A stretch of 64,000 nucleotides of DNA from Vibrio sp. BS-M-Sm-2 (GTDB taxonomy: Bacteria; Pseudomonadota; Gammaproteobacteria; Enterobacterales; Vibrionaceae), in contig NZ_CP167894.1 in assembly GCF_041504345.1 (NCBI RefSeq), positions 1,612,001 through 1,676,000 of the forward strand, read 5' to 3'. This document shows, one piece after another, positions 40,804 through 50,833 of the stretch. The notes below the pieces were generated by a model. That model did no database searches, was not told the origin of the DNA, and worked only from the letters and a program-made list of their open reading frames with translations. A program made the position numbers and the translations under genes. How positions within the stretch are numbered: position 1 is the stretch's first letter; the number at the start of each line of letters is the position of its first letter.

Positions 40804-41401
40804 TACTAATCGCTAACCACTGTTCACTATCAATATCAAAGTATTTAATCGGTCGAGCAGGATTTCCAGCAACTATTGTATTTTCATTAACACTTTTTGT
40901 AACTACACTATTAGCTCCAATAACTGAATTTCGACCAATCTTAACTCCGGGTAAAATAACCGCACCTTCACCAATCCATACATTATCCTCAATGATAACT
41001 GGTTTTGAATGTAAACGTCTCTCTAAAGCAAGTTCGAATGCACTAGACTGCTCTTGGTTGCTATAACTTCCATGCTGGTGATCTGTAATGAACACACGAC
41101 TTGCAATTAAAACATTGTTCCCTAGCGTTATACTTTTAGCACCTGCTATATGTACTGAATCATTAATCTGACAGTTTTCACCAAATACAAGAACAGATTC
41201 TCTCGAGTTTGTAGTGGAAAACGTGTCGAGTCTACAATATCTTCCAGTTGTCAAACTCAAACCAAAGTCTATATTATTTTTACCTCTAACCGAGACAGGT
41301 AGGCGAATAAGTCGGGCTTTTGGATAAAAGACTTTTGTAATAATAATTGACAATGATAAATTAAATATCCCTAGAAGATCATAACCTCTAACATTAAACA
41401 T
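40793..41401 (-). CDS. hexapeptide-repeat (left-handed beta-helix) acetyltransferase
   Basis: Soluble acyl-CoA-dependent O-acetyltransferase, 202 residues. The C-terminal part carries the repeat pattern IIEDNVWIGEGAVILPGVKIG followed by RNSVIGANSVVTKSV and the trailing NTIVAGNPARPIKYF, with the likely catalytic His in ITDHQHGSYS. It resembles WbbJ/colanic-acid-type enzymes. The presence of acetyltransferases in the locus suggests an O-acetylated glycan. It overlaps both neighbours by 8-11 bases, so it is part of the leftward operon. Confidence 0.88.
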   Translation of the reverse strand: MFNVRGYDLLGIFNLSLSIIITKVFYPKARLIRLPVSVRGKNNIDFGLSLTTGRYCRLDTFSTTNSRESVLVFGENCQINDSVHIAGAKSITLGNNVLIASRVFITDHQHGSYSNQEQSSAFELALERRLHSKPVIIEDNVWIGEGAVILPGVKIGRNSVIGANSVVTKSVNENTIVAGNPARPIKYFDIDSEQWLAISNDR

Positions 41402-42547
41402 TTAAACCTCTGTAAAATTCAATTCTTTTACTATGCAATTTATCGACAGTATATTCAGATATTTTCTTATTATTAATTTCAACCGTCCGCATAATATTAT
41501 GTTCACAATTTAAAACAGATTCAATTAACAAAGATAGAGAGTTTGAGTCTCCCGAATCGAATAGGCAGATTTCTTCAAGTACTTCCCGAAATCCAGGTAA
41601 CCTAGTTGCCAAAATAGGTATATTATATGACATAGCTTCTAAAGTAGCCCTTGGAATTCCTTCTGCAAAACTAGGTTGCACATATAAATTAGCACTTTCA
41701 AAGTAATGTCTTAACTCACTTGCAGAGAGAATCCCTCGAAAAAAATTTTATCGCCCAATCCCTTAGATTTAACTATACTTTTATAGTCTAAGTCATTATG
41801 ACCACCTACAATGTCTAGACTTATATTATCATAACCCTTAGAGACTAATATTTCCATAGCTTCAATTAAGGTTGACACACCTTTACGCTTATTAACTCCG
41901 CCAACAAAAAGAATTTTATATTTTTTAGAATCGTGCGTGTACTTTAAATAATTTTTAGTTTCTAATGGCTTAATACTGTTTACTATAACATTGCTTGCAA
42001 CTGTTCCATTGGGATGAGGGAATTGCTCTAATAAATATTTAGATACGTAAATTCCGCCTTGAGAGCTATTGACAATACGAGGAAAAATCCATTTGAATAT
42101 CCGAGTTACAATTCCCCCAAATTTCTTTTGTGAAAACTGATCAGCGTCAGCAGCAACTTCAAGCGTATAAGGGGTTTTTGAAATTAGGTTGAGGATCCAA
42201 GAGTACAAACCTATAATACTAGGGAAATTTATAACTAATAGATCTGCTCTTTTAAATTCGATTATAAGGCTACGAATAACACGCGGGCTTAGAAGATGAG
42301 CATAATTTTTTAACATCAAAGGGATCAATATTGACTTATTTTTAATTTTATTAAAACCAATATCTTGTATAAATTTTTCATTTTTAACTTTACTTCTAGA
42401 GTAGATTTTTACTTGTTCGAACCCTGATTCGAAAAACCTATCAAAATATTTTTCTGGCATTCCTACAGCAGTATAACATGTACCTTTTTTATTCTTATAG
42501 AAGCAAAAGTCATGTATATAGGCAATTTCCTTGTAATTGTTGTTCAT
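41394..42547 (-). pseudogene. glycosyltransferase family 4, split by one frame break
   Basis: One GT4 gene in two frames. The first part (42547 down to 41711, from MNNNYKEIAYIHDF) includes FVGGVNKRKGVSTLIEAM and DIVGGHNDLDY. The second (41681 to 41394) includes QPSFAEGIPRATLEAMSYN and the GT4 E-x7-E region. The break is at seven A on the + strand (41739-41745); eight would restore KIFFRGILSASELRHYFESA into the second part. If real, the enzyme is inactive; if a missed base, the gene is intact and of normal length (about 384 aa). The acceptor and sugar are unknown. Confidence 0.82.
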
Positions 42548-42554
42548 AAATGCT

Positions 42555-43595
42555 CTAACTCCTATTTTTATAGATGTCATTCAAATGTCGCACGTTATGG
42601 TTAATCGAAAACTTATCGTCAATTTCAATTTTTCGTCTATCTACATAACTCGTATCAGTAATTTCAGTCATCCAATCACTGATATTGAGGTCTTTATATA
42701 CTGAAAGACCTAAGTTTACTTCATCTGTAATATTGCTAGAAAGAATACAAGGTAGGCCAGACATCTGTGCTTCGACAGCACTTAAAGGCAAACCTTCCCA
42801 CTTAGAAGGTAAAATAAAAACGTTTCCATACTTGTGCATTATGTAGGTAGGATCTTCGACTTGACCCAAAAATGTTACATTTTCAATATTATTTTCTTCA
42901 CACAATCGTTTGAAATCATCAAGTTCACCACTAATAAATACAAAATGAAACTTATCAAGACTTTTCATTTCGATCAAAAGTTGAAGGATAAAGTCGAAAT
43001 TCTTTGCTTCAGTGTATCGACCAATATGAAAAACTACAGATTTCCCATCAGATTTTATTTTTTCAAGTGATGATATTTTACAATCCTTTCTACTGACACT
43101 TACTCCGCAGTAAATTACTCGAAAATCACCAAAATATAAGCTTTCACCACTTCCTTTTGATACAGATATCCGTTCTAATTTTAAGTTTGAAATAAGTAAT
43201 TTCATTATTAAAATGTACAACTTTTTAATCAATGATGTATTTCTATCTATAACACGTCGATCAGAATGGGAGTGGACAACTACTTTTTTCACTCTTAAAA
43301 TTCTAGCTATTAAGGCATATAATCCTGAAGAATAACCTGCATGACAATGTACTACATCTGGCTTATATCGCCTTATAGATTTCCATAGTGTTATAATTCT
43401 AGATAATGGATTATCTCTTTTAGTAAACTCTATATTTTCTTCAGAAATATTTAAATAAGGTACAATAGAACGCTTGTGAGGATTCATCGAAACAACAAAA
43501 TTATCAAATATATCATTACTATTATGAAAAATATTCGCTAGCCATTTCTCAATCCCGCCAAAATCTAATCCACCAACAACATGTAATACTCTCAT
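42555..43595 (-). CDS. glycosyltransferase family 4 (EpsF/CapM-like)
   Basis: 346-residue GT-B sugar transferase. The N-terminus VLHVVGGLDFGGIEKWLANIF is typical of EpsF-like enzymes, VVHCHAGYSSGLYALIARIL follows, and the donor site shows HIGRYTEAKNF and FILPSKWEGLPLSAVEAQMSG (E-x7-E). The donor sugar cannot be deduced. It lies 9 bases after the pyruvyltransferase and just ahead of the split glycosyltransferase. Confidence 0.9.
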   Translation of the reverse strand: MRVLHVVGGLDFGGIEKWLANIFHNSNDIFDNFVVSMNPHKRSIVPYLNISEENIEFTKRDNPLSRIITLWKSIRRYKPDVVHCHAGYSSGLYALIARILRVKKVVVHSHSDRRVIDRNTSLIKKLYILIMKLLISNLKLERISVSKGSGESLYFGDFRVIYCGVSVSRKDCKISSLEKIKSDGKSVVFHIGRYTEAKNFDFILQLLIEMKSLDKFHFVFISGELDDFKRLCEENNIENVTFLGQVEDPTYIMHKYGNVFILPSKWEGLPLSAVEAQMSGLPCILSSNITDEVNLGLSVYKDLNISDWMTEITDTSYVDRRKIEIDDKFSINHNVRHLNDIYKNRS

Positions 43596-43604
43596 AATCT
43601 AGAC

Positions 43605-44558
43605 CTAGCTTACAAATTGCTCTTTAAATTTCAGAATATTATCTTGATTGAGCGATATATTGGTTTTAAAATCACTATTAATCATCTCGTCTAGTTCTTG
43701 AATTGCATCCCTAGCCAATACTTTGATATTAAAGTCTTTTTGTTTTTCTAAAGCTCTATTATCAATTCCAATTATAATTGTTCTCTTTTTCTTTTGCAGA
43801 GCTTTAATCCCTCCATGAAGGCGAGTACCAATATAATCACAATCATTAAAATCTAAGAAATCATTATAATCAGGTAGTCTAGGTGGTATTACTTTAACAT
43901 CGTCATACATTCCTAGTTCCTTAATGTAATCGAGATCTTTCAGTCCTTGTGGCCAATAAAATATATTATTGTAGTTTAATTTTAAGCTCTCTATTAACTT
44001 TCGGTCTTGAATAAGGTCTTTGGAGTAATCAGTTAATGTGAATATTACATTGTCTGACTTTGTTGTTGGTATTTGTTTACAATGACTTTCATCAAGACGC
44101 CACATAGTTGGGCAACCTGTATTAATCACATTGTCAAATCCAATAGATTTTAGTCTTTCTACAGTGTAATCATCTCTCACAGAGTGGATATATTTGCTAC
44201 TAAAATTATTTTTGTAGAAAAAACGAGCCAGTATGTCGATGTTATTTTGATAATATTGCCAGCCAGTACCCATTAAAACTAAATCCTTAGTGTAAATAAG
44301 ATCTAATATATTAACTTTGAACTGTCTATATCTTAACATTCTAGGTGACAATAAATTAGAACCACCAATAATGCTTATGTCATTATTGTTTGCTCTCTTT
44401 AACATTTCAATGCTTCTAGTTGAATGTGATGAGAACTTTAACACCTGTGCCAACGGGAATATATCACGCAATTCTCTTTGAACTGATTCTGATATGATTT
44501 CATCGCCTACGTTCTTAGTTGAAATGGAAGGATCGTATAAAGAAATTGAATTAAACAT
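43605..44558 (-). CDS. polysaccharide pyruvyl transferase family protein
   Basis: 317-residue cytoplasmic enzyme likely to transfer pyruvate (as a ketal) from PEP to a sugar of the repeat unit. Family features are NVGDEIISESVQREL near the start, IIGGSNLLSPRM, SVRDDYTVERLKSIG and TRLHGGIKALQKKKR. Related proteins include CsaB/WcaK types. Pyruvylation would add negative charge to the glycan. It sits between wzx and the glycosyltransferases in the leftward operon. Confidence 0.87.
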   Translation of the reverse strand: MFNSISLYDPSISTKNVGDEIISESVQRELRDIFPLAQVLKFSSHSTRSIEMLKRANNNDISIIGGSNLLSPRMLRYRQFKVNILDLIYTKDLVLMGTGWQYYQNNIDILARFFYKNNFSSKYIHSVRDDYTVERLKSIGFDNVINTGCPTMWRLDESHCKQIPTTKSDNVIFTLTDYSKDLIQDRKLIESLKLNYNNIFYWPQGLKDLDYIKELGMYDDVKVIPPRLPDYNDFLDFNDCDYIGTRLHGGIKALQKKKRTIIIGIDNRALEKQKDFNIKVLARDAIQELDEMINSDFKTNISLNQDNILKFKEQFVS

Positions 44559-44570
44559 ATTTGCCTTTTA

Positions 44571-45827
44571 TTATAACGGTCTTACAAACTTAAATAATGA
44601 TCTTGGGATTAAGATCAATAGCCAACGGTTATTTTTAGAAAATATACAACTAACGTATCCAGCTAAACACCATGATATCATAGCCGACCAAGCAGCTCCA
44701 TTTATACCATAATGAGGGACAAGGGTGAAAGATAATATTAAATTTAATGAAAAAGCCATAATATTTCTAGTCGCCACAAAATTCGTTTCAGATACAGCAA
44801 CAAACCAACGCCCCGAAGCTACAAATATATAGTTAAAGATAATACCAAAAGCGTATATCTTTAATATTGGTATGCTATTGACATATTGAGCTCCAAAGAT
44901 AAACAATATTATATCTTCCGAAAGAAAAATTACTATAGTCGCAATCAAAACACCAATTTTGGTCACTCCACTAAAATACCTTAATGCTGTGTTTTTACTG
45001 CCATGAGATTTTATACTTGATAATAAATAAGGGTATACAGAAGCTGTGTACGTGCTTATTAATATGGTCAACCCATCTACTATTTTTATTGGCATCGAAA
45101 AGTATGCAAGAGATTCACTACCTAAAAAATAACTAACTAATAATTGATTAGTCCTAACAAAACCAACTAGAAAGAATGATGATAATACTAGAAATTTACC
45201 TTCATTTAGTAATAACAAGCAATAACTAAAAGTATTTTTATTAAATAATAATTTATTTGGAGTTAACTTATTAATTATCCCATAACAGAAAGTAAAAACT
45301 CTTACTGCAACTTGATCAACAATCAATAGCAAACAAATTAGAAAGATATCACTTGTATTTAGAATCAATAAACACTTTATAAAACCTATTATTATATATA
45401 ACAATATAGTTCTAGTTGATAACTTGTATATCAACTTATCTTTCATTAAAATAACATCAACGAATGTTGTGAATGATAGTAATAGCGGTAACCCCAAAAC
45501 TAGTCTAGCACTAAATTCCACTGAACTTTCATCAATAGATACATACGTAAAATACAGCAAACTAGCAAGTATTGATGATATTATTTTTAAAAAATAAACT
45601 GCTTCAATATAATTATCGTCATCAGTCATTCTTTTTATAAAAATACTATCCATAGCTAAAAGAGTAACAATATTAAACAATATTACAAAGCTTTGCAAAA
45701 GTACAATATCTCCAAGAATTGAAGGCTCTAGGACTCTTGCTAGGATCACAGTTGTAATAAATGACATTAAAACAGTTACATATTTTTCGCCTGAATACCA
45801 AATAATATTTTTTAATTTATTATTCAT
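44571..45827 (-). CDS. wzx: O-antigen/polysaccharide flippase Wzx
   Basis: 418-residue MOP-superfamily protein with 12 or so hydrophobic helices that moves lipid-linked repeat units across the inner membrane. The N-terminus NIIWYSGEKYVTVLMSFITT, with VILARVLEPSILGDIVLLQS, is the polysaccharide_synt pattern, and NFVATRNIMAFSLNLILSF and GINGAAWSAMISWC occur in the second half. Low GC and lack of close relatives are typical of flippases. It lies 4 bases after the GT2 gene. Confidence 0.9.
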   Translation of the reverse strand: MNNKLKNIIWYSGEKYVTVLMSFITTVILARVLEPSILGDIVLLQSFVILFNIVTLLAMDSIFIKRMTDDDNYIEAVYFLKIISSILASLLYFTYVSIDESSVEFSARLVLGLPLLLSFTTFVDVILMKDKLIYKLSTRTILLYIIIGFIKCLLILNTSDIFLICLLLIVDQVAVRVFTFCYGIINKLTPNKLLFNKNTFSYCLLLLNEGKFLVLSSFFLVGFVRTNQLLVSYFLGSESLAYFSMPIKIVDGLTILISTYTASVYPYLLSSIKSHGSKNTALRYFSGVTKIGVLIATIVIFLSEDIILFIFGAQYVNSIPILKIYAFGIIFNYIFVASGRWFVAVSETNFVATRNIMAFSLNLILSFTLVPHYGINGAAWSAMISWCLAGYVSCIFSKNNRWLLILIPRSLFKFVRPL

Positions 45828-45831
45828 AACT

Positions 45832-46626
45832 TCAAATACAGCTTATTATTCTTGCATTTCTTTTAGAATCACTAACGCTTGAATAATATAGATATTTTAT
45901 TACACTATTTATATGCCAAATGAAATGTTTTGAAAAAACATTCCTATTTGCATGTTTTGCTAAGTGTATTGCATGTAAATTAGGAAAATACCATAATTCC
46001 TCTTCCATAGCTTTACTACGAAAACAAATATCTATATCTTCACAATACATAAAATAATTTTGATCAAACCCTCTTAAATCACAATAATGCTTAAAGGTGA
46101 AGAATAAGCAAGAACCAGCAGACCAATCTATACAACTTATAGATTCAATATTTTCTTTATTAATTATTGTCTTATTACCTAAACCAATAAAAGATGACGT
46201 AAAGTCTAGAAATTTAGGAAACCTCCTTATTGATGGATCGAATATGGTTTTATCTAGATTTTTAAATAGATTTAATGTAGCAAAATTTATACTATTTTCT
46301 TTCATTCCCGATAGCATCGATAATAAAACTTCAGTCTCAATCAACACGTCTGGATTCAAAACTAAAAATAAATCACAATCTCTAGTTTTATATTTCTCAA
46401 CGCAGTATTTATATACTATATTGTTGTTTTCTCCAAAACCTTTACCATACTCATTATCGATATAATCAATTGAATTTTTTATGCAATAATCTATTAATTC
46501 TTGGTCTTTGCAGTTATTTTTCACAACAACTACGATGTTAGTCGACTCATTTATTTTCTTTAAACATCCTAGGCTATCTATTAATTTTGCGTGACCATGT
46601 GATATCACAGATACAAATATTTTCAT
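45832..46626 (-). CDS. glycosyltransferase family 2 (rhamnosyltransferase-like)
   Basis: 264-residue GT-A transferase. FVSVISHGHAKLIDSLGCL begins the Rossmann-like fold, LFLVLNPDVLIE is the DxD-type nucleotide site, and WSAGSCLFF, RGFDQNYFMYCEDIDICFR resembles WbbL-type rhamnosyltransferases. The adjacent rfbABCD genes supply dTDP-L-rhamnose, which supports that donor by inference. The start overlaps the rfbC stop by 4 bases (ATGA-type coupling). Confidence 0.87.
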   Translation of the reverse strand: MKIFVSVISHGHAKLIDSLGCLKKINESTNIVVVVKNNCKDQELIDYCIKNSIDYIDNEYGKGFGENNNIVYKYCVEKYKTRDCDLFLVLNPDVLIETEVLLSMLSGMKENSINFATLNLFKNLDKTIFDPSIRRFPKFLDFTSSFIGLGNKTIINKENIESISCIDWSAGSCLFFTFKHYCDLRGFDQNYFMYCEDIDICFRSKAMEEELWYFPNLHAIHLAKHANRNVFSKHFIWHINSVIKYLYYSSVSDSKRNARIISCI

Positions 46627-47168
46627 AAAAACTCCTTTTCACTAAACTTCATGGCAAGCCTATCTTTTTCTGACAGCAAAGGAGTTAGCATATCCGGCCA
46701 CTCAATATTCAATGTACTATCGCACCATAATATTGATTTTTCATGTTCCGGGTTATAGTAGTCAGTGCACTTGTAAACAAACTCTGCTTCTTCACTCGTT
46801 ACATAAAATCCATGAGCGAACCCTTCTGGTACCCACAATTGACGTTTGTTCTCTGCCGACAAGTATTCCCCAACCCATTGGCCAAACGTCGGTGAGCCTT
46901 TTCGGATATCAACAGCCACATCAAACACTTCACCAGAAACAACACGCACTAACTTTCCTTGCGTGTTTTCAGTTTGATAATGAAGGCCTCTCAAAATACC
47001 TTTCTTTGATTTAGAGTGATTATCTTGTACAAAGCGGGTTGGCTTGCCTGTTACTAGTTCTTCAAATTGCTTTTGATTCCAGGTTTCCATAAAGAAACCA
47101 CGCTCATCACCAAAGACACTTGGCTCTATGATTTTTACATCTGGAATACGAGTATCGATTACTTTCAT
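46623..47168 (-). CDS. rfbC: dTDP-4-dehydrorhamnose 3,5-epimerase
   Basis: RmlC cupin enzyme, third step to dTDP-L-rhamnose. The 181-residue protein has the family features: PSVFGDERGFFMETWNQ, VQDNHSKSKKGILRGLHYQ with the catalytic His, VDIRKGSPTFGQWVG and WVPEGFAHGFYV. It is the last of rfbBADC, coupled to the following glycosyltransferase. Confidence 0.96.
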   Translation of the reverse strand: MKVIDTRIPDVKIIEPSVFGDERGFFMETWNQKQFEELVTGKPTRFVQDNHSKSKKGILRGLHYQTENTQGKLVRVVSGEVFDVAVDIRKGSPTFGQWVGEYLSAENKRQLWVPEGFAHGFYVTSEEAEFVYKCTDYYNPEHEKSILWCDSTLNIEWPDMLTPLLSEKDRLAMKFSEKEFL

Positions 47169-47172
47169 TTTG

Positions 47173-48054
47173 TTATTCCGTATACGCTTGAATATTGTTT
47201 AACGCGGCCTTCCAATCGCTCGCTTTAACCGAGAAACCTAGCGTGATTTTTTCAGTACTTAATCGAGAATTGCTTGGCCGCTTAGCTGGTGTTGGGTATT
47301 GGTCAGTGGTGATACTCGTTAAGCTTGGCTTATTTGCAAGAACTCCTTGCTCAACAGCAACATCAAAAATGGCATCAGCAAAGTCAAACCAACTCACATG
47401 TGGCAAACCCGAGTAGTGGTAAACACCGTACTCAACCTTATTACCTTGAGTAATACGCTTCGCGATTTCGATCAATGTACTGGCAATGTCACCCGCATAA
47501 GTCGGCCCGCCAAACTGGTCTCCGACAATACTAAATACGTCTCTGTTCTCACCTAAACGCAGCATGGTTTTCACGAAATTATTGCCGCTCTCACCGAATA
47601 CCCATGCTGTACGAAGGGTAATATGTTTATCACACGCCTCGGCAACGGCGATTTCACCGGCGAGCTTACTTTTACCGTAAACCCCTTGCGGGTTGGTGAT
47701 ATCTGTTTCTACATACTCACCTGCTTTGTTGCCTTCAAATACATAATCTGTTGATATATGTAAAATCGCCGCACCAACACTTTGTGCGGCTTCGGCTAGG
47801 TATTTAGGACCATCACGGTTTATCGCGTAAGAAAGGTCGATTTCCTCTTCTGCTTTATCTACTGCAGTATGTGCCGCCGCGTTAATAATAATGCTCGGCT
47901 TAAACTCAGCAACCGCTGTATTGACGGCACCTTGATTGGTAATATCAAGATGCTCTCTATCAAGCGCTAACACTTCAGTATTATCATGGCTAGCTAACTG
48001 CTCTGTTAAACTAGCGCCAACCTGACCATGACAACCCGTAATTAAGATACGCAT
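47173..48054 (-). CDS. rfbD: dTDP-4-dehydrorhamnose reductase
   Basis: RmlD SDR enzyme that completes dTDP-L-rhamnose with NAD(P)H. It has the motif LITGCHGQVGASL, AAHTAVDKAEEE, STDYVFEG and the YxxxK in GVYGKSKLAGEIAV. At 293 residues it matches the family. It overlaps rfbA by one base and rfbC follows in 4 bases. Confidence 0.96.
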   Translation of the reverse strand: MRILITGCHGQVGASLTEQLASHDNTEVLALDREHLDITNQGAVNTAVAEFKPSIIINAAAHTAVDKAEEEIDLSYAINRDGPKYLAEAAQSVGAAILHISTDYVFEGNKAGEYVETDITNPQGVYGKSKLAGEIAVAEACDKHITLRTAWVFGESGNNFVKTMLRLGENRDVFSIVGDQFGGPTYAGDIASTLIEIAKRITQGNKVEYGVYHYSGLPHVSWFDFADAIFDVAVEQGVLANKPSLTSITTDQYPTPAKRPSNSRLSTEKITLGFSVKASDWKAALNNIQAYTE

Positions 48055-48947
48055 TAGCTTACTGCCTTTTTCTGAGATTCAGCCACTAGGTGTGTCAAAT
48101 ACTGACCGTATTCGTTTTTCATCATCGGCTTAGCGAGCGTCAATACTTGCTCATCACTCAGCCAACCGTTACGCCACGCGATTTCTTCTAAACAAGCGAC
48201 TTTCAAGCCTTGAACATTTTCAATCGTTTGTACAAACGAAGAGGCTTCATGAAGGCTTTCGTGAGTTCCAGTATCTAGCCACGCAAAACCACGACCGAGT
48301 AACTCTACGTTTAGCGAACCGTCATTTAAGTACATTTCATTAAGGGTGGTAATTTCTAGCTCACCACGATGGGATGGTTTCACTTGCTTGGCCATTTCTA
48401 CCACGCGGTTATCGTAGAAATACAAACCTGTGACTGCATAGTTAGACTTTGGTGCTTGAGGCTTCTCTTCAATAGAGACAGCTTTCATCTCTTCATCAAA
48501 TTCAACCACACCAAAACGGTCTGGGTCTTTCACTTGATAACCAAATACTGTAGATAAACCTTTTGATGTTAACTCTCGAGCTCTTGTTAACTGGCGGCTA
48601 AAGGACTGGCCGTAGAAGATGTTATCTCCCAGCACTAAACAGACATCGTCTTCACCAATGAATTCTTCACCGATAATAAACGCTTGCGCTAGGCCATCAG
48701 GGCTTGGCTGAATAGCATACTCAAGGTTAATACCGAAATCAGAGCCATCACCCAGTAGGCGTTGGAATCCTGCATTATCTTCTGGTGTGGTGATAATTAG
48801 TATATCTTTAATGCCAGCCAGCATTAATGTTGAGATTGGGTAAAACACCATTGGTTTATCGTAGATAGGCAATAGCTGCTTGGATACACCGCGTGTCAAT
48901 GGGTATAGGCGAGTGCCAGAGCCACCAGCAAGAACTATCCCTTTCAT
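48054..48947 (-). CDS. rfbA: glucose-1-phosphate thymidylyltransferase
   Basis: RmlA nucleotidyltransferase, first step to dTDP-rhamnose. It has the N-terminal loop [39 protein letters not shown] with the metal Asp, and [20 protein letters not shown]. 297 residues, family length. One-base overlaps with both rfbB and rfbD show tight coupling. Confidence 0.97.
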   Translation of the reverse strand: MKGIVLAGGSGTRLYPLTRGVSKQLLPIYDKPMVFYPISTLMLAGIKDILIITTPEDNAGFQRLLGDGSDFGINLEYAIQPSPDGLAQAFIIGEEFIGEDDVCLVLGDNIFYGQSFSRQLTRARELTSKGLSTVFGYQVKDPDRFGVVEFDEEMKAVSIEEKPQAPKSNYAVTGLYFYDNRVVEMAKQVKPSHRGELEITTLNEMYLNDGSLNVELLGRGFAWLDTGTHESLHEASSFVQTIENVQGLKVACLEEIAWRNGWLSDEQVLTLAKPMMKNEYGQYLTHLVAESQKKAVS

Positions 48948-50044
48948 TATTTACTTTCCTTAGTTTCCGTTGTTTCTACACCTAAACGCTCACGTTGATA
49001 GCTGCCATCTTGAACGTTTTGACACCATATTGAGTTGTCTAGGTACCATTGCACTGTTTTACGAAGACCCGTTTCAAACGTCTCTTCTGGCGTCCAATTT
49101 AGCTCTCGCTGCATTTTAGATGAGTCAATGGCGTAGCGTCTGTCATGACCTGGGCGGTCTTGCACATACGTAATTTGCTCTGCATACGCAGACTCTTTCG
49201 GTACTAACGTATCTAGGATTTCACAAATAGTGTTCACGACCTCGAGGTTTTTCTTCTCGTTGTGGCCACCAATGTTGTAAGTCTCGCCGACTTTACCTTC
49301 GGTCACTACTTTGTAGAGTGCGCGAGCATGATCTTCGACAAATAGCCAATCACGGATTTGGTCACCTTTACCGTAAATAGGTAACTCTTTGCCTTCAAGC
49401 GCGTTGAGGATAACCAGTGGGATCAGCTTTTCAGGGAAGTGATAAGGGCCGTAGTTATTTGAGCAGTTGGTTACTATGGTTGGAAGGCCGTAAGTACGTA
49501 ACCATGCACGCACAAGGTGATCGCTCGATGCTTTTGACGCCGAGTATGGGCTCGATGGCTCATACGAGGTTGTTTCTAAAAACATTGGCAGCGCTGTGCC
49601 TTCTGGAACTTCATCTGGATGCGGAAGATCACCATACACTTCATCAGTAGAGATGTGGTGAAAACGGAACTCTGTTTTCTCTCGTTCTTCAAGCGTGTTC
49701 CAGTATTCGCGAGTTGCTTCCAGTAGCGTATATGTCCCTACGATATTGGTTTCGATAAACGCAGCAGGGCCAGTGATAGAGCGATCAACGTGTGATTCAG
49801 CCGCTAGGTGCATCACTGCGTCAGGTTGGTGAGCTTTAAACACTCTATCTAATTCTGTACGGTTACAGATATCCACTTGTTCAAAAGCATAGCGTTCATT
49901 TGAATCCACTTCGATAAGAGATTCTAAGTTCCCTGCATAAGTGAGTTTATCAACGTTGACTACGCTGTCAGATGTGTTCTTGATGATATGACGAATGACT
50001 GCAGAGCCGATAAAGCCAGCACCACCAGTGACGAGGATCTTCAT
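48947..50044 (-). CDS. rfbB: dTDP-glucose 4,6-dehydratase
   Basis: RmlB SDR enzyme, second step to dTDP-rhamnose. It has NAD motif [37 protein letters not shown] (Thr-Asp-Glu catalytic set), [16 protein letters not shown] (YxxxK) and [15 protein letters not shown]. The 365-residue protein is the first gene of the leftward O-antigen operon, behind a JUMPStart/ops leader of about 260 bases. Confidence 0.97.
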   Translation of the reverse strand: MKILVTGGAGFIGSAVIRHIIKNTSDSVVNVDKLTYAGNLESLIEVDSNERYAFEQVDICNRTELDRVFKAHQPDAVMHLAAESHVDRSITGPAAFIETNIVGTYTLLEATREYWNTLEEREKTEFRFHHISTDEVYGDLPHPDEVPEGTALPMFLETTSYEPSSPYSASKASSDHLVRAWLRTYGLPTIVTNCSNNYGPYHFPEKLIPLVILNALEGKELPIYGKGDQIRDWLFVEDHARALYKVVTEGKVGETYNIGGHNEKKNLEVVNTICEILDTLVPKESAYAEQITYVQDRPGHDRRYAIDSSKMQRELNWTPEETFETGLRKTVQWYLDNSIWCQNVQDGSYQRERLGVETTETKESK

Positions 50045-50120
50045 AGTTTTCTCTTGTAGTATATTTTAGAACAACTCACGAACGTGAATATGTATAGAAT
50101 TTTTGAGGTTTAATCCCACA

Positions 50121-50160
50121 AAAATGTCTCAGTCAATTTTAAGCCCCTGAGACACTTTTT
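50121..50160 (-). terminator. terminator-like hairpin inside the rfb leader
   Basis: An 8-bp stem TGTCTCAG (50125-50132) and CTGAGACA (50147-50154) is followed by TTTTTG on the reverse strand and CTTTTT on the + strand. It lies between the ops element and rfbB, so on the reverse strand it could act as an attenuator. Another TGAGACA copy follows at about 50179-50185. Confidence 0.6.
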
Positions 50161-50304
50161 ATTCATTTTGAGACAGTCTATTTTCGACAATCCCTTATAA
50201 AACCTAGATTTTGCTATCTTTTTTAAAACCGCCCCAGTAGGCCGCCAAAAAACAGCCTTTCTGTGGTTTGTAGCACTTTTTACTTGTTAGCCACTCGCAT
50301 TTAG

Positions 50305-50342
50305 TTACGCTACCGCCCTTAGGTTTGGCTCCTACAGGCAAG
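50305..50342 (-). promoter_or_regulatory. JUMPStart with ops element upstream of rfbB
   Basis: On the reverse strand AAGGGCGGTAGCGTAA (50305-50320) contains the core ops sequence GGCGGTAGCGT, preceded by a degenerate JUMPStart (CTTGCCTGTAGGAGCC). In enterics ops pauses RNA polymerase and recruits RfaH, which suppresses termination over long polysaccharide operons. No rfaH gene is in this window. Confidence 0.85.
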
Positions 50343-50458
50343 GTTTGACGATTTATCCGCTGTTATGCGGTTTTCATACGGTTTCTAATTTGCTGCGCAT
50401 TCTAGCAAAGTAAGTGCATATTGACCAGTTTGAAATTTACCCTATTTGGACAAGCCTC

Positions 50459-50779
50459 TCACCATGCGTTTATCCAGCGAAAGCATTGTACGTCTTGCAG
50501 ATACTGGGTTCCTATGTGGTAGCGGTTTTCTTGTGCTGTGGTGCAGTAGCGCTTTTCTATATCAATGAAAATATTGCCGTTGCGGTACAGGGAAACGAAG
50601 CTTTGGTTATTGTTTACCACTAAGAGCTCTTTAATTTCGGTGCGTGTTAGCCCTTGTGGGTAGTGGTTCACTAGCAAGGCTAAGAACTCGCCAATGCGCC
50701 CTTCTACTCGCGCTATCTCTTTCTCTAAAATGGTGACTTTTTCTGCCGTTGTCAGTTTTTTTAGGCTGGTATCGTCCAT
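50459..50779 (-). CDS. unknown 106-residue protein beside the winged-helix gene
   Basis: Not recognised. Residues about 10-35 (TAEKVTILEKEIARVEGRIGE) form a probable coiled coil and LALLVNHYPQGLTRTEIKELL resembles a winged-helix segment. No signal peptide or membrane helix is seen. It lies 167 bases downstream of the winged-helix gene (50947-52020) in the same direction; iteron-like repeats lie between. It may be a small regulator of the same island, but that is a guess. Confidence 0.55.
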   Translation of the reverse strand: MDDTSLKKLTTAEKVTILEKEIARVEGRIGEFLALLVNHYPQGLTRTEIKELLVVNNNQSFVSLYRNGNIFIDIEKRYCTTAQENRYHIGTQYLQDVQCFRWINAW

Positions 50780-50833
50780 TTGCCCTCTCCCTAATTCTAC
50801 TTTTTGTCTCTTGACGTTTTTTGTCTATATTCG

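Larger units (their letters stand above)
50045..50458 (-). promoter_or_regulatory. leader and promoter region of the rfb/O-antigen operon
   Basis: The gap between rfbB and the island gene at 50459 holds, in leftward order, a possible -10 TAGAAT (about 50404-50409 on the reverse strand) with a weak -35, the JUMPStart/ops element at 50305-50342, and a terminator-like hairpin at 50121-50160, then about 75 bases to the rfbB ATG. This is the usual order for an RfaH-controlled surface-polysaccharide operon. Confidence 0.6.
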
